Positions 1 through 9,133 of a DNA stretch of 54,285 bases are shown here, piece by piece. The position numbers and the translations under genes were made by a program. How positions within the stretch are numbered: position 1 is the first letter of the stretch; each line of letters begins with the position of its first letter. The notes below the pieces were generated by a model. It had not been told where the DNA came from. It was given only the letters and a program-made list of their open reading frames with translations, and made no database searches. The stretch lies in NCBI RefSeq assembly GCF_900162815.1, contig NZ_FUGD01000075.1, positions 1 to 54,285 of the forward strand. Direction: 5' to 3'. The DNA is from Psychrobacter pasteurii (GTDB lineage Bacteria; Pseudomonadota; Gammaproteobacteria; Pseudomonadales; Moraxellaceae).

Positions 1-155
1 TATTATCAGTTATATCGAGCTGTACTACAATCAGACGAGGATTCAAAAGGGTTTGGGCTATCAATCGCCAAGACAGGTGTGGTTTGATTATTATCGTCAG
101 GCTGCGTAACTAAAATCTCCCAAGTTTAACTGTACGGAATTGACAGCAGGGGTCA
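1..155 (+). mobile_element. 3' end of an IS3-family insertion sequence
   Basis: The right part of an IS whose left part lies outside the window. It holds the transposase C-terminus (2-109) and a short non-coding tail. The likely right terminus is the GGTCA ending at 155, because IS3-family ends are normally TG...CA and the reverse complement from here begins TGACCCCTGCTG. The exact end is inferred, since the matching left inverted repeat is not visible. Confidence 0.6.
2..109 (+). CDS. IS3-family transposase OrfB, C-terminal fragment
   Basis: An open frame runs in from the left edge and ends at TAA 107-109, giving about 35 residues. The residues ELYYNQTRIQKGLGYQSP (from about residue 6) match the conserved C-terminal signature of IS3/IS150 transposases (YN..R.Q..LG..SP). 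The DDE catalytic core would lie upstream, outside the window. Whether the element is intact cannot be judged here. Confidence 0.8.
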   Translation: MISYIELYYNQTRIQKGLGYQSPRQVWFDYYRQAA

Positions 156-341
156 GTTAGACAAATTGGGGCCAAAACTTGATAGAGTCCAGTTAATATA
201 CAGTTTCTATAAGTTCTACATATTGTCGGCAGCAGCAGGCATGCTAAAATTACGTCTCGAAATTTGTACTGCTACTTAGCGAAGCTGTACAAATAGCGAA
301 GTTATCAAACCTTTCAATACCCAAGCATTAGGCTGTTAAAA

Positions 342-2039
342 ATGTTTTTTTATAACTTTAATTCTTCTCAACCTCACCAAAAAGATCCTCCTCTAAGCTC
401 TCATTCTTGGGTGAGGGTAATGTTTGGGTTACTGCTGGCCTTAATATTGGCTATTACTAGTACCGCCCAAGCGGCAGATGAGCAGTCAGCCTTATCCAAT
501 GGTGGCTCTCAAGACAGCGCCGAGGAAATGATTGATCCTTTTGGGCGCCAAACGCCGCGTAGTACTGTGCAAGGGTTTATAAAAGCGTTGGCAGAGAACA
601 ATGCTTCTTTAGCGGCAAATTACCTAAGCTTGAACTCAGGGGAGAACTCTGTTGAGTCTGTGCGTCAATTAAAGTTGGCCTTAGATACTGGCGGTAGGTT
701 GAATCCTGAATTGCAAATTGACAATACCTCATCGGGTAACTTAGCAGATCAATTACCCCCGACTCTTGAAAAAGTAGGGACGATCACAGCCCCTGATCAG
801 GTGATTGATATTGTTTTGGTAAGAAAGGTGAGTGAGCATGGCGGTCAATACTGGCAAATATCTAGCGAAACGCTACAGGCCATCAGAGACTCTAATATAG
901 CGGCCAAACCCTCTCTTATTGATAAATATACTCTAAAGCCTCTGCAAGATAAGATGGTTGGTGGCTACAACCTAGCGGATATTTTTGCCGTATTCTTATT
1001 GGCTATCGTCTGTATTGCTGCCTCTTATGTCTTTTTTGCAGTGCTATATTTCATTATCAAAGCTTACTATCCTAAGGTGCGTAACAAGCCTCTGCCCATA
1101 GACATTAAGTTCATTTTACCGCTGGCTCTGGTGATGACCTCACTAATTTTATATGAGGTCATGGTTTTTGCGGGGGTTTCGGTTACAGTGCGAGAGCCTG
1201 TGAACCGTATCAAGGACATCATTGGTTGGTTTGCTTCGACTTGGTTATTGCTAAGAGTCGTTGATGCCATCTTTAGCCGTGCCGAGCGTCAAAGCTATAA
1301 GAAGAATCAGACCGAGCGGGTATCGATATTAAGCCTGCTGCATAAGATCATTAAAACGCTGCTACTTATTTTGGCATCGATTTTTATCTTCGGAAACTTA
1401 GGGTTTGATTTAACCACAGGTATTGCGGCACTGGGGGTCGGTGGTTTGGCATTGGCCTTAGGTGCGCAAAAGATGATCGAAAACTTAGTCGGTAGTGTGG
1501 TCGTTGTTGCAGACCAGCCTGTACGAGTTGGAGATTATTGTAAGTTTGGAGATTTAGAAGGCACCGTCGTTGATATCGGGATTCGCTCAACCAGACTACG
1601 TACTCTAAATAGAACTATTGTGACTGTGCCCAATGGTGAGTTTTCATCGATGTCGATTGAGAACTTTGCTTCCCGAGATATGTACCACTTTTTGCATAAC
1701 ATTTATATTAAGCGCAATGTTGATGCCACTACGCTAGAGAACTTCTTAAAGGAAATGGAGGAGTTTTTGGAAGAGCATGAGTTTACTAACTCAGAATGGA
1801 CTCAGGTTAGGATTGCTGAGCTGCGCCAAGACAGCATGGTTATCGAGTTCCGTGCTTATATTTATGCGTCAGGAGCAGATGAATTCTATGATAAGCAAAC
1901 TCAGCTGTTGATTGAAATCTTAAAAGAGATTGAAAGTTATCCTATCGAGCATGCCTTAGCGACTCAAAGAATGATTGTGGAATCTCCAGATAAAGACAAT
2001 GCCACTTCTATGCTACAAGTGGGAGAAGATAAGGGCTAA
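342..2039 (+). CDS. MscS-family mechanosensitive ion channel
   Basis: Inner-membrane channel that opens under membrane tension to release solutes during osmotic downshock. The 565-residue protein has an N-terminal hydrophobic signal (about residues 27-45, ending near AQA), a periplasmic domain to about residue 205, and membrane helices at about 210-235, 255-275 and 290-305. The MscS pore helix (GIAALGVGGLALALGAQK) follows at about 360, then the beta domain with RVGDYCKFGDLEGTV and the VPNGEF motif. It is longer than E. coli MscS (286 aa) because of the N-terminal extension, as in YbdG/YnaI-type relatives. ATG 342 gives a long N-region; ATG 420 would begin right at the signal peptide and is a credible alternative. 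No strong ribosome binding site decides between them. A bidirectional terminator follows. Confidence 0.88.
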   Translation: MFFYNFNSSQPHQKDPPLSSHSWVRVMFGLLLALILAITSTAQAADEQSALSNGGSQDSAEEMIDPFGRQTPRSTVQGFIKALAENNASLAANYLSLNSGENSVESVRQLKLALDTGGRLNPELQIDNTSSGNLADQLPPTLEKVGTITAPDQVIDIVLVRKVSEHGGQYWQISSETLQAIRDSNIAAKPSLIDKYTLKPLQDKMVGGYNLADIFAVFLLAIVCIAASYVFFAVLYFIIKAYYPKVRNKPLPIDIKFILPLALVMTSLILYEVMVFAGVSVTVREPVNRIKDIIGWFASTWLLLRVVDAIFSRAERQSYKKNQTERVSILSLLHKIIKTLLLILASIFIFGNLGFDLTTGIAALGVGGLALALGAQKMIENLVGSVVVVADQPVRVGDYCKFGDLEGTVVDIGIRSTRLRTLNRTIVTVPNGEFSSMSIENFASRDMYHFLHNIYIKRNVDATTLENFLKEMEEFLEEHEFTNSEWTQVRIAELRQDSMVIEFRAYIYASGADEFYDKQTQLLIEILKEIESYPIEHALATQRMIVESPDKDNATSMLQVGEDKG

Positions 2040-2094
2040 TTACCTTGAGCCATTTAAGGCTTAATAATTGAAAACCTTCTCATGTTATCCAAAC

Positions 2095-2123
2095 AAAAGC
2101 CACTATATTAACTAGTGGCTTTT
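2095..2123. terminator. bidirectional intrinsic terminator between mscS-like gene and Smr gene
   Basis: An 11-bp perfect stem (AAAAGCCACTA / TAGTGGCTTTT) with a 7-nt loop. The stem ends in T on both strands and lies between two convergent genes. Confidence 0.85.
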
Positions 2124-2165
2124 GTCTTTTTATAAGATTGAGTTGCTAAAGCTTTTAAAGACGAA

Positions 2166-2897
2166 TTATTGGTCGTCAGTCTTATTTTTCTTTAACAGAA
2201 CTAAGACAGCACCGTTACCGCCATCTTTTGGAGGAGCAGAGGCAAAGCCTAAGACTTCTGGAAGCTGACGTAACCAGCCGTTCACACAGGTTTTAAGGAC
2301 AGCATCTGTACCTTTACCATGGACAATTTTCACCACAGTTTCATTCTTCTTACGTGCCTGAGTAATTAAAGTAGTCACCGCCTCACGGGCTTCATCAATA
2401 GTTGCCCCATGGATATCCACCGCATCATACCAACGCAGCTTGCCCTGTTTTAGCTGATTAAACACTTTGTTTTGTAAAGTCGGGGTCTTATAAACCAGAT
2501 AAGACTCACCGCTTACAGGGTTTAATAAGGCTTGCATGTCTGATAGCCCAGCACCTAGCTGTTCTGCATCCGCACCTTGAGCAGCCGCACGCTTAGATAG
2601 GGTAGCTGCATCAGGCTTGGTGGCTTTAGGTTTGGCCACATCAGACAAGGTGTTGTTGTCTTTAATAGGCTGAACCCCTGCCATGGCTTGTAGGAATAAC
2701 ACCTTGTCATCATCGACATGCTCACTACCTAACTGCTTTACCGTTTTCTCAACTTGCTTCTTGGTCGGTAGCGTAACTGGGTCAGTAGGTTTTTCGTTTT
2801 CAGGATCGCTAGGTGAAGTAGCACGACCTTTGCTTAATTTGCCTTTAAGCTCCTTAAGCTGATCTTGTATTTCTTTCGAGAATAGAGAGTTTGACAT
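2166..2897 (-). CDS. Smr-domain protein
   Basis: 243 residues with a C-terminal Smr (small MutS-related) domain at about residues 160-235. Seen are the DIHGATIDEA motif, the IVHGKGTDAVLK segment and the GNGAVLVLLKK end strand. Smr domains bind branched DNA or RNA and some nick them. The N-terminal 150 residues are charged and low in conserved motifs. The gene lies downstream of trpC on the same strand with a 47-bp gap, so it may be read through from the trp group, but no functional tie to tryptophan synthesis is implied. The family call is firm; the cellular role is unknown. Confidence 0.85.
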   Translation of the reverse strand: MSNSLFSKEIQDQLKELKGKLSKGRATSPSDPENEKPTDPVTLPTKKQVEKTVKQLGSEHVDDDKVLFLQAMAGVQPIKDNNTLSDVAKPKATKPDAATLSKRAAAQGADAEQLGAGLSDMQALLNPVSGESYLVYKTPTLQNKVFNQLKQGKLRWYDAVDIHGATIDEAREAVTTLITQARKKNETVVKIVHGKGTDAVLKTCVNGWLRQLPEVLGFASAPPKDGGNGAVLVLLKKNKTDDQ

Positions 2898-2944
2898 AAA
2901 TAATTACCGCTTACATTTAATGAATTTAAAAAATATTATGGGCT

Positions 2945-3790
2945 TTATAGCGAGCTTAGCAAAGAAGCCAGGGTCTCACCTGGGTTATCTGTTTTCATAA
3001 ACTGCTCACCGATTAAGAAGCTGCTAATCTGATTGTTTAACATCAGTTGCATATCCTCGGTGCTATGGATCCCACTTTCTGTAACTAAAAGCTGAGGGCG
3101 AGTAGACTGATTATCAACATAGGCCTTCAATTTAATAGAAGTGTTCAGGTCAGTGGTAAAGGTGTTCAAGTCGCGATTGTTGATACCATAGATGTTGTGC
3201 TCAGAATATGGCAGCTGTAAAGCACGCTCAAGCTCTTGCTGAGTATGAACCTCAATTAAGACATCCATGCCCAAGTCGCACGCTACTTTATGCAGCTCAT
3301 GCAGTTTATCATCTTCCAAACAAGCCACAATTAACAAAATACAGTCGGCGCCCAGTAGATAAGACTCATAGATTTGATAGCTATCAATCATAAAGTCTTT
3401 GCGTAAAACTGGAAGAGCACACGCAGCTTTGGCTTGCTGCAAGTAGTCATTATGACCTTGGAAGTATTGCTCATCAGTCAGTACTGACAGACAGGCGGCA
3501 CCGGCTTGCTCATACTGTTGAGCGATTAGGGCAGGGTCGAAGTTCTTTGAAATAATCCCCTTTGATGGAGAGGCCTTTTTTACCTCGGCAATGATACCTG
3601 GCTTGCCGGCTTCTTGTTTGGCTAACAAAGCTTTAGCGAAGCCGCGACGAGGGGCTGTGCCTTGCTTTAGTAAAGCTTCTGCTTCACTTTTAATACTATC
3701 AAAGTCTTTTTTAGATTTGGCAGCAGCAACTTCTGAGTGCTTAGTAACAACAATTTTTTTTAAGATTGAAGGAATGGCATCTTGGGTCAT
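2945..3790 (-). CDS. trpC: indole-3-glycerol-phosphate synthase
   Basis: Converts carboxyphenylaminodeoxyribulose phosphate to indole-3-glycerol phosphate in tryptophan synthesis. The 281-residue TIM barrel shows the family motifs in order: IIAEVKKASPSKG (about 65-78), VLTDEQYFQG (about 100), LPVLRKDFMID (about 127), ADCILLI, GINNRDLNTF (about 205), and VTESGIHS (about 237). It stands alone rather than fused to trpF, as is usual in Acinetobacter relatives. It follows trpD by 45 bp on the same strand. Confidence 0.96.
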   Translation of the reverse strand: MTQDAIPSILKKIVVTKHSEVAAAKSKKDFDSIKSEAEALLKQGTAPRRGFAKALLAKQEAGKPGIIAEVKKASPSKGIISKNFDPALIAQQYEQAGAACLSVLTDEQYFQGHNDYLQQAKAACALPVLRKDFMIDSYQIYESYLLGADCILLIVACLEDDKLHELHKVACDLGMDVLIEVHTQQELERALQLPYSEHNIYGINNRDLNTFTTDLNTSIKLKAYVDNQSTRPQLLVTESGIHSTEDMQLMLNNQISSFLIGEQFMKTDNPGETLASLLSSL

Positions 3791-3835
3791 AATTTGCTCG
3801 TATATTGCACTTAAAGTTAGTGTAAATGTGAAAGT

Positions 3836-4939
3836 TTAGAAGGTTTGAGTATAGGCTGCCAATTCTTTCATCTTTTGTAAGGCTTTACCGCTACGGATAA
3901 TGTTCTGAGCTTTACTCACCCCGTTAGGGAAGTTGCTGGCAAGACCGGCGACATAAATAGCTGCCCCCGCATTTAGCGCAATCATATCACGCGCTTTTTC
4001 TACTTTATTTTGGTTGATATCAAAGTCATTGCTATCTTCACCAGATAATGCTGCCTGAATTAACTGTAAGCTTTGTTCTGACGAGTTAACATCCAGACCT
4101 ACTAAAGTCTGTGAATCAATGCCGGCATCTTCTGGGAAAACATCATAAACTGTCACTTCACCATCTTTTAATTCAGCAACCTTGGTACTGGTCGCCAAGC
4201 TAATTTCATCTAAGCGGTCTTTAGAGCTGACAACCATAACATGTTCAGCACCCAAGTTTTTAAACACATGGGCCAATGGCTCACACATATTATCGGTAAA
4301 TACCCCGACTACTGAGTTTTTGACGCCAGCTGGGTTGGTTAAAGGGCCTAAAATGTTAAAGATGGTGCGCACCTTTAACGCACGGCGTACCGGAATGGCG
4401 TGTTTCATCGCCGTATGGTGATTTGGGGCAAATAAGAAGCCAATACCTTGCTCTTCAATGCATTGACGAGTCTGCTCTGGAGTTATCTCTAAGTTTAGTC
4501 CTGCCTGCTCAAGTAAGTCTGAGCTGCCAGATTTAGAAGAGACGCCGCGGTTACCATGCTTGGCAACCGTTGCTCCTGCAGCAGCAGCCACAAAAGCTGA
4601 TGCAGTAGAGACGTTAAATAAGTTACTGCCATCACCGCCAGTACCCACAATATCAACCAGATTATGACAATTTGTAGGCTCAATAGTATGAGCAAAATCT
4701 AACATCACACTGGCAGAAGCGGTGATCTCATCGATCGACTCACTTTTCATGTTTAGGCCGGTTAACAGTGCCCCCATCATGGCGTCAGGACAGCGCCCGT
4801 CCATAATAATGGTCATGATTTGACGCATCTCTTGTTGAGTTAAATCAATTCTTCGCAAGATACGAGCTAAGGCGGTGGTTAGAATGTCATGGATTTGATC
4901 ATCAGATAAATGGGCTGTGGTTAACGGAGTATTTGGCAT
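3836..4939 (-). CDS. trpD: anthranilate phosphoribosyltransferase
   Basis: Transfers the phosphoribosyl group of PRPP to anthranilate, the second step of tryptophan synthesis. The pyrophosphate-binding glycine loop VGTGGDGSNLFNVST lies about 100 residues in. HGNRGVSSKSGSSDLLEQ and the GPLTNPAG segment follow, all diagnostic of the family. I use ATG 4939 (367 aa). An in-frame GTG at 4951 would add four residues and cannot be excluded, since neither start has a strong ribosome binding site. Part of the trpG-trpD-trpC group. Confidence 0.96.
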   Translation of the reverse strand: MPNTPLTTAHLSDDQIHDILTTALARILRRIDLTQQEMRQIMTIIMDGRCPDAMMGALLTGLNMKSESIDEITASASVMLDFAHTIEPTNCHNLVDIVGTGGDGSNLFNVSTASAFVAAAAGATVAKHGNRGVSSKSGSSDLLEQAGLNLEITPEQTRQCIEEQGIGFLFAPNHHTAMKHAIPVRRALKVRTIFNILGPLTNPAGVKNSVVGVFTDNMCEPLAHVFKNLGAEHVMVVSSKDRLDEISLATSTKVAELKDGEVTVYDVFPEDAGIDSQTLVGLDVNSSEQSLQLIQAALSGEDSNDFDINQNKVEKARDMIALNAGAAIYVAGLASNFPNGVSKAQNIIRSGKALQKMKELAAYTQTF

Positions 4940-5023
4940 AGTTTCTAACACGACTTAAGTTAATGGGAAGGTTGGATTCTTAAAGTTATTGGTTTTTTAT
5001 TATACACACTAAGGTTAAAGTTG

Positions 5024-5620
5024 TTAGTGACTTAACAGATGATGCTGTTTTAAAAAGTTTTCAAATAGCTTTAGACCGGCATGGCTTAATATCGACTCTG
5101 GATGGAATTGAACCCCTTCAATGGGAAGCTGTTTATGGCGGATCCCCATGATTTCATCGGGCGCATTCGCCCCATTTTCTGTCCAAGCACTGATTAAAAG
5201 AGTATCAGGCAAAGACGCTTTATCGATAATTAATGAGTGATAGCGGGTAAATTCGGTTGGATTATCTAGACCCTCAAACACACCTTGTTGGTCATGAAAA
5301 ACTTGAGAGGTACGGCCATGCATGATTTGTGAGGCACGAATAATATTGGCCCCAAAAGATTGAGCAATGGCTTGGTGCCCTAAGCAAACGCCAAGTAGGG
5401 GTAGCTTGCCTGCAAAATACTGAATACACTGTAAGGTAATCCCAGCCTCATCAGGAGTGCCTGGTCCGGGGCCTAAGACAATGGCGGCTGGATTGAGGGC
5501 CTCAATATCAGCCAAGCTAACCTTATCGTTTTCCACGACCTTAACTTCTGACCCTAGTTGTTGCAGATACTGCACAATATTATAAGTAAAGCTATCGTAG
5601 TTATCTAAAAGCAAAATCAT
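5024..5620 (-). CDS. trpG: anthranilate synthase component II (glutamine amidotransferase)
   Basis: Supplies ammonia from glutamine to the TrpE subunit. The 198-residue class I amidotransferase has the oxyanion loop GPGPGTPDEAG (50-60), the nucleophile Cys79 in GVCLGHQ, and His173 and Glu175 in FHPES. In this lineage the same protein commonly also serves PabB in folate synthesis, which is established for Acinetobacter TrpG and inferred here. trpE is not in the window. The gene heads the minus-strand trpGDC group. Confidence 0.94.
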   Translation of the reverse strand: MILLLDNYDSFTYNIVQYLQQLGSEVKVVENDKVSLADIEALNPAAIVLGPGPGTPDEAGITLQCIQYFAGKLPLLGVCLGHQAIAQSFGANIIRASQIMHGRTSQVFHDQQGVFEGLDNPTEFTRYHSLIIDKASLPDTLLISAWTENGANAPDEIMGIRHKQLPIEGVQFHPESILSHAGLKLFENFLKQHHLLSH

Positions 5621-5797
5621 AAAGGATCATCACAACAATTAGGGCGGAGGGGTAAAAATAATAAGCACAGATTATACCTATCCTAAGCCGGTTACGAAAC
5701 CAAAGCTATAGAGTTAAAAATAAGTAAGCCATGAAAATAACTTATAACAACTGCACTCCTAGTAATGCACCATAATAAATAACAATTTTTCTATATA

Positions 5798-5813
5798 TGC
5801 ACAAAAATAGTGC
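5798..5813 (+). promoter_or_regulatory. NtrC-type binding palindrome upstream of glnA
   Basis: The sequence TGCACAAAAATAGTGC fits the NtrC pattern GCAC-N7-GTGC exactly. It lies about 150 bp upstream of the sigma-54 promoter, the usual position for an enhancer. Half-sites (TGCAC) also occur near 5765 and 5832. Confidence 0.75.
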
Positions 5814-5962
5814 GATAATATAAGGCTTATTGCACTGTTTTTGACAATATTAACGGGCTAAAAAATATCTTAGACGTAAAAGTGCCATGAAAAGCATGGT
5901 TTACTGAGTAAAATCTAATATTTATCGCTAAATACAAATATTTTGATAGTTTTTCTTTATGT

Positions 5963-5978
5963 TGGCACAGCAGTTGCA
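5963..5978 (+). promoter_or_regulatory. sigma-54 promoter of glnA (-24/-12)
   Basis: TGGCAC, five bases, TTGCA matches the RpoN consensus perfectly. Transcription would start near 5990, giving a leader of about 230 nt before glnA. With the NtrC-type site upstream this predicts nitrogen-limitation control of glutamine synthetase. Confidence 0.9.
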
Positions 5979-6222
5979 ACAATGAATATATCAAAGCAGC
6001 AACAGGTTGCTTAAAGTCGAACTTAGCTTGTTACGACTTGAATTTAAATTGTCATTAAAATTTTAAATTACTGTTACCTAAACTGTTTTTTGATAAAATG
6101 AGAATAATATGCCAGCTTTTGAACCTAATAAGCCTAAGTGCCGCATAATAAATTCAAATTAAGTTCAGATTAAATTACCCCACAAAAAAGTTCGTTATGA
6201 ACAATTAATGGAGAGACATATA

Positions 6223-7632
6223 ATGTCAAACAAACTATTCGATCTAATCAAAGAGTCTAACGCCAAATGGGTAGACTTCCGTTTTACTGATACGATCGGT
6301 AAAGAGCAGCACATCAGCTATCCTGCCTCAAGCATCGACGAAGATGTTCTTGAAGATGGCAAAATGTTCGATGGTTCATCTGTTGCTGGCTGGAAAGGTA
6401 TTGAAGCCTCTGACATGATTTTACGCCCAGATCCAGAAACGGCGTTTGTCGACCCATTTTTTGATTCACCAACCGTTGTGGTAACTTGTGATGTCATCGA
6501 ACCAACCACTATGCAAGGCTATGACCGTGACCCACGCTCAATCGCACGCCGCGCAGAAGAGTACTTAAAGTCAACGGGTATTGGCGATACCGCTTTCTTC
6601 GGTCCTGAGCCAGAATTCTTCGTATTTGATGACGTCAAATGGTCGGTAGATATGTCAGGTGCGCGTCACCGTATCACGGCTGAAGAGGCCGCTTGGTCAA
6701 CAGATAACGACTATGAGTGGGGCAACATGGCTCACCGTCCACGCGTAAAAGGCGGTTACTTCCCAGTACCACCAGTAGACAGTGCACAAGACCTACGTGC
6801 CGTTATGTGTGAGCGCTTAGAAGACATCATGGGCCCAGATCGTGTAGAAGTTCATCACCACGAAGTCGCGTCATGTCAGTCTGAAATCGGTGTTTCATTT
6901 AACACTATGGTTCGTAAAGCAGACGAAGTACAGCAGTTCAAATATGTGGTACATAACGTAGCACACCAGTTCGGTAAAACTGCTACCTTTATGCCAAAAC
7001 CAATCGTTGGTGATAACGGTTCTGGTATGCACGTGCACATGTCAATCTTTAAAGACGGCACTAACACCTTCGCAGGTGACGAGTATGCCGGTCTGTCTGA
7101 AACAGCGTTATACTTCATTGGTGGTATTATCAAGCATGCGCGTGCACTAAACGCCATTGTTAACCCATCGACTAACAGCTACAAGCGTTTGGTACCTCAT
7201 TATGAAGCACCAATCATGCTGGCTTACTCAGCACGCAACCGCTCAGCGTCTATCCGTATTCCCTACGTAAGCTCGCCAAAAGGTATTCGTGTTGAAGCTC
7301 GCTTCCCTGATCCAACCGCTAACCCATACCTAGCATTTGCTGCTTTATTAATGGCCGGTCTTGACGGTATCCAAAATAAAATGCACCCAGGCGATGCGGC
7401 GGATAAGAACTTATACGACCTACCTCCAGAAGAAGAAGGTTCAATCCCAACCGTGGCTGAGAACTTAGAAGTGGCTCTACAAGCGCTTAAAGATGACCAT
7501 GACTTCTTATTAAAAGGTGATGTGTTCACTAAAGATATGCTAGATGCCTTCATCGGTATTAAAACTGAAGAAGTACGCCGTCTAAATACGACTGTGCATC
7601 CAGTAGAGTTCGATATGTACTACAGCCTATAA
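6223..7632 (+). CDS. glnA: glutamine synthetase, type I
   Basis: ATP-dependent synthesis of glutamine from glutamate and ammonia, the main ammonia-assimilating enzyme; works as a dodecamer. The 469-residue protein has the beta-grasp N-domain, [10 protein letters not shown], the PEPEFFVFD metal/substrate segment, the [10 protein letters not shown] catalytic motif and the RIPYV-type site. Tyr398 in NLYDLPPEE is the classical adenylylation site, so GlnE control is predicted. I place the start at ATG 6223 (MSNKLF), preceded by GGAGAG. An in-frame ATG at 6208 lacks a ribosome binding site and would add five residues. Transcribed from the sigma-54 promoter at 5963-5978. Confidence 0.98.
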   Translation: MSNKLFDLIKESNAKWVDFRFTDTIGKEQHISYPASSIDEDVLEDGKMFDGSSVAGWKGIEASDMILRPDPETAFVDPFFDSPTVVVTCDVIEPTTMQGYDRDPRSIARRAEEYLKSTGIGDTAFFGPEPEFFVFDDVKWSVDMSGARHRITAEEAAWSTDNDYEWGNMAHRPRVKGGYFPVPPVDSAQDLRAVMCERLEDIMGPDRVEVHHHEVASCQSEIGVSFNTMVRKADEVQQFKYVVHNVAHQFGKTATFMPKPIVGDNGSGMHVHMSIFKDGTNTFAGDEYAGLSETALYFIGGIIKHARALNAIVNPSTNSYKRLVPHYEAPIMLAYSARNRSASIRIPYVSSPKGIRVEARFPDPTANPYLAFAALLMAGLDGIQNKMHPGDAADKNLYDLPPEEEGSIPTVAENLEVALQALKDDHDFLLKGDVFTKDMLDAFIGIKTEEVRRLNTTVHPVEFDMYYSL

Positions 7633-7670
7633 TCTTTACCTTTAGAGGTTAGTTTTCTATACATAAAAAA

Positions 7671-7690
7671 ACCCAGCTTTCGAGCTGGGT
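7671..7690. terminator. bidirectional terminator after glnA
   Basis: Eight-bp perfect stem ACCCAGCT / AGCTGGGT with a TTCG tetraloop, flanked by seven A on the left and six T on the right. It serves glnA and the convergent SIMPL gene. Confidence 0.93.
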
Positions 7691-7730
7691 TTTTTGTTTG
7701 ATAGAGCTTTTGTTTAATAAAGCTAAGGAC

Positions 7731-8456
7731 CTATCTCATAAATGGAATAAGTTCAATGGTACCACTTGCTGTCACACCCAATTTAGTGTTGCCACCCTCA
7801 AACTCTTGAGCAGGCACACTGCTTTTTGCAGCAGCATCTCGCATCATCATCATGGGACGCGGTTGATAGCCTCCGTTGGTGTTAATAGAGACATTAACAA
7901 TTCGATAGCCGCTCATATCCCAAGTCTCAGCCAATGATTTGGCTTGCTCTTTAAATTGCAGGGATGCTTTTTTAATCAGCTCTGTTTCAAGCTGCTTTTG
8001 CTTTTTCTCAGAGACCCCAAACTGAATGTTTTGTATCACTAAGTTTTCTTGAAGCTGGGCCACAAGCTCACTGGTCTTAGCAAAGTCATTGCTTTTTAAA
8101 TCCACACTGATGGTGCCAGTCCAACCCGTAATTTTACCGTTATCATCATACTTAGGATAAGTGTGCTGTCGGCCTGTGGTAGCCGTCACTGTGGGATAGC
8201 GTTTAGCAATATTTAGCGCTTGGTTCATTGCCGCATTAAGCTCTGTCGCTAGTTTTTTTGGTGTGGTGGCTTGTGCTTGCTTGTATAAAGTAGCGGTGAC
8301 CTGATCATTTTCGACTTCTTGGTTGGCTTCCACATTAAAGCTGATTTGGTTATAGCCTGTGGGTTCGGCATTCGCAGCGTTAGCAAATAGGGCAGTAGTT
8401 CCTAATACAGATAACATGCCTACTTGAGATAATAGGGTAGATAGTGACTTTGACAT
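7731..8456 (-). CDS. periplasmic SIMPL-domain (DUF541) protein
   Basis: 241 residues. A signal peptide (about 1-30, ending in ANAANA before EP) points to export. The rest fits the SIMPL/DUF541 family, with an N-terminal strand region (ISFNVEANQEVENDQVTATL), long alternating helices, a central YDDNGKITGWTGTISVDLKS segment, and a C-terminal TLGVTASGTIEL-like strand. Relatives (E. coli YggE) are linked to oxidative-stress tolerance but their biochemistry is unresolved. Monocistronic, convergent with glnA. Confidence 0.85.
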   Translation of the reverse strand: MSKSLSTLLSQVGMLSVLGTTALFANAANAEPTGYNQISFNVEANQEVENDQVTATLYKQAQATTPKKLATELNAAMNQALNIAKRYPTVTATTGRQHTYPKYDDNGKITGWTGTISVDLKSNDFAKTSELVAQLQENLVIQNIQFGVSEKKQKQLETELIKKASLQFKEQAKSLAETWDMSGYRIVNVSINTNGGYQPRPMMMMRDAAAKSSVPAQEFEGGNTKLGVTASGTIELIPFMR

Positions 8457-8741
8457 GAGTGGATCGCTCGTAAATTATAATTGTTAGTATTTGATTGTTA
8501 TTAAAAATAAGTGGATGAAACAGAAACTCTAACTGAGTCAGACCAATAAGTGGCAATACGATAAGGCTTAAATAAAACGCCACATATTAGTTACAGCGTC
8601 AGTAATCAAATAGTATCAGGTTCCTGATTTACAGTAAGTGTAATGCCTGTGAATATTGTTACACAAATCTGCTGTTTGTTATTAGCAAAAACTGAGTTAA
8701 AGGTTATATTAAGGTGGGTTCTAGTAAATATCGAAATGTGC
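8457..8741. other. intergenic region, no gene seen
   Basis: AT-rich DNA between the divergent SIMPL gene and ffs. I see no convincing reading frame. Only the ffs promoter at its right end can be supported. Confidence 0.6.
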
Positions 8742-8769
8742 TTGAAAACATTGAAAGTTTAGGTATAAT
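8742..8769 (+). promoter_or_regulatory. sigma-70 promoter of ffs
   Basis: TTGAAA at 8742-8747, 16-bp spacer, perfect TATAAT at 8764-8769. The RNA 5' end begins eight bases later. Confidence 0.85.
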
Positions 8770-8777
8770 ACGTGCTT

Positions 8778-8887
<110 letters not shown>

Positions 8888-8945
8888 TTTTTTTTGCTTA
8901 AAATTTAGAAAGTAATAAAAGTGCTCTATACAGAATATAAAATAA

Positions 8946-8975
8946 AGGTCTGCCACTATGATGTGACAGGCCTTT
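8946..8975 (+). terminator. terminator downstream of ffs
   Basis: Imperfect long hairpin (AAGGTCTG-C-CAC / GTG-A-CAGGCCTT, one C/A mismatch) followed by TTTTTT. It resembles the hairpin at 10944-10974. Confidence 0.75.
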
Positions 8976-9133
8976 TTTGTGGGCGTTAATTTTTGTTTGG
9001 ATGAATCGGAAGATCAAGGTTGTGTTAACGAGGAGGGTCTACAGATTATTGCCGTCAGTGTTTACAATAGGGCAGTCACCTATAATGAAAAATAGAACTT
9101 AATAAATAAAATTGAATAAAAAAAGGACATACT

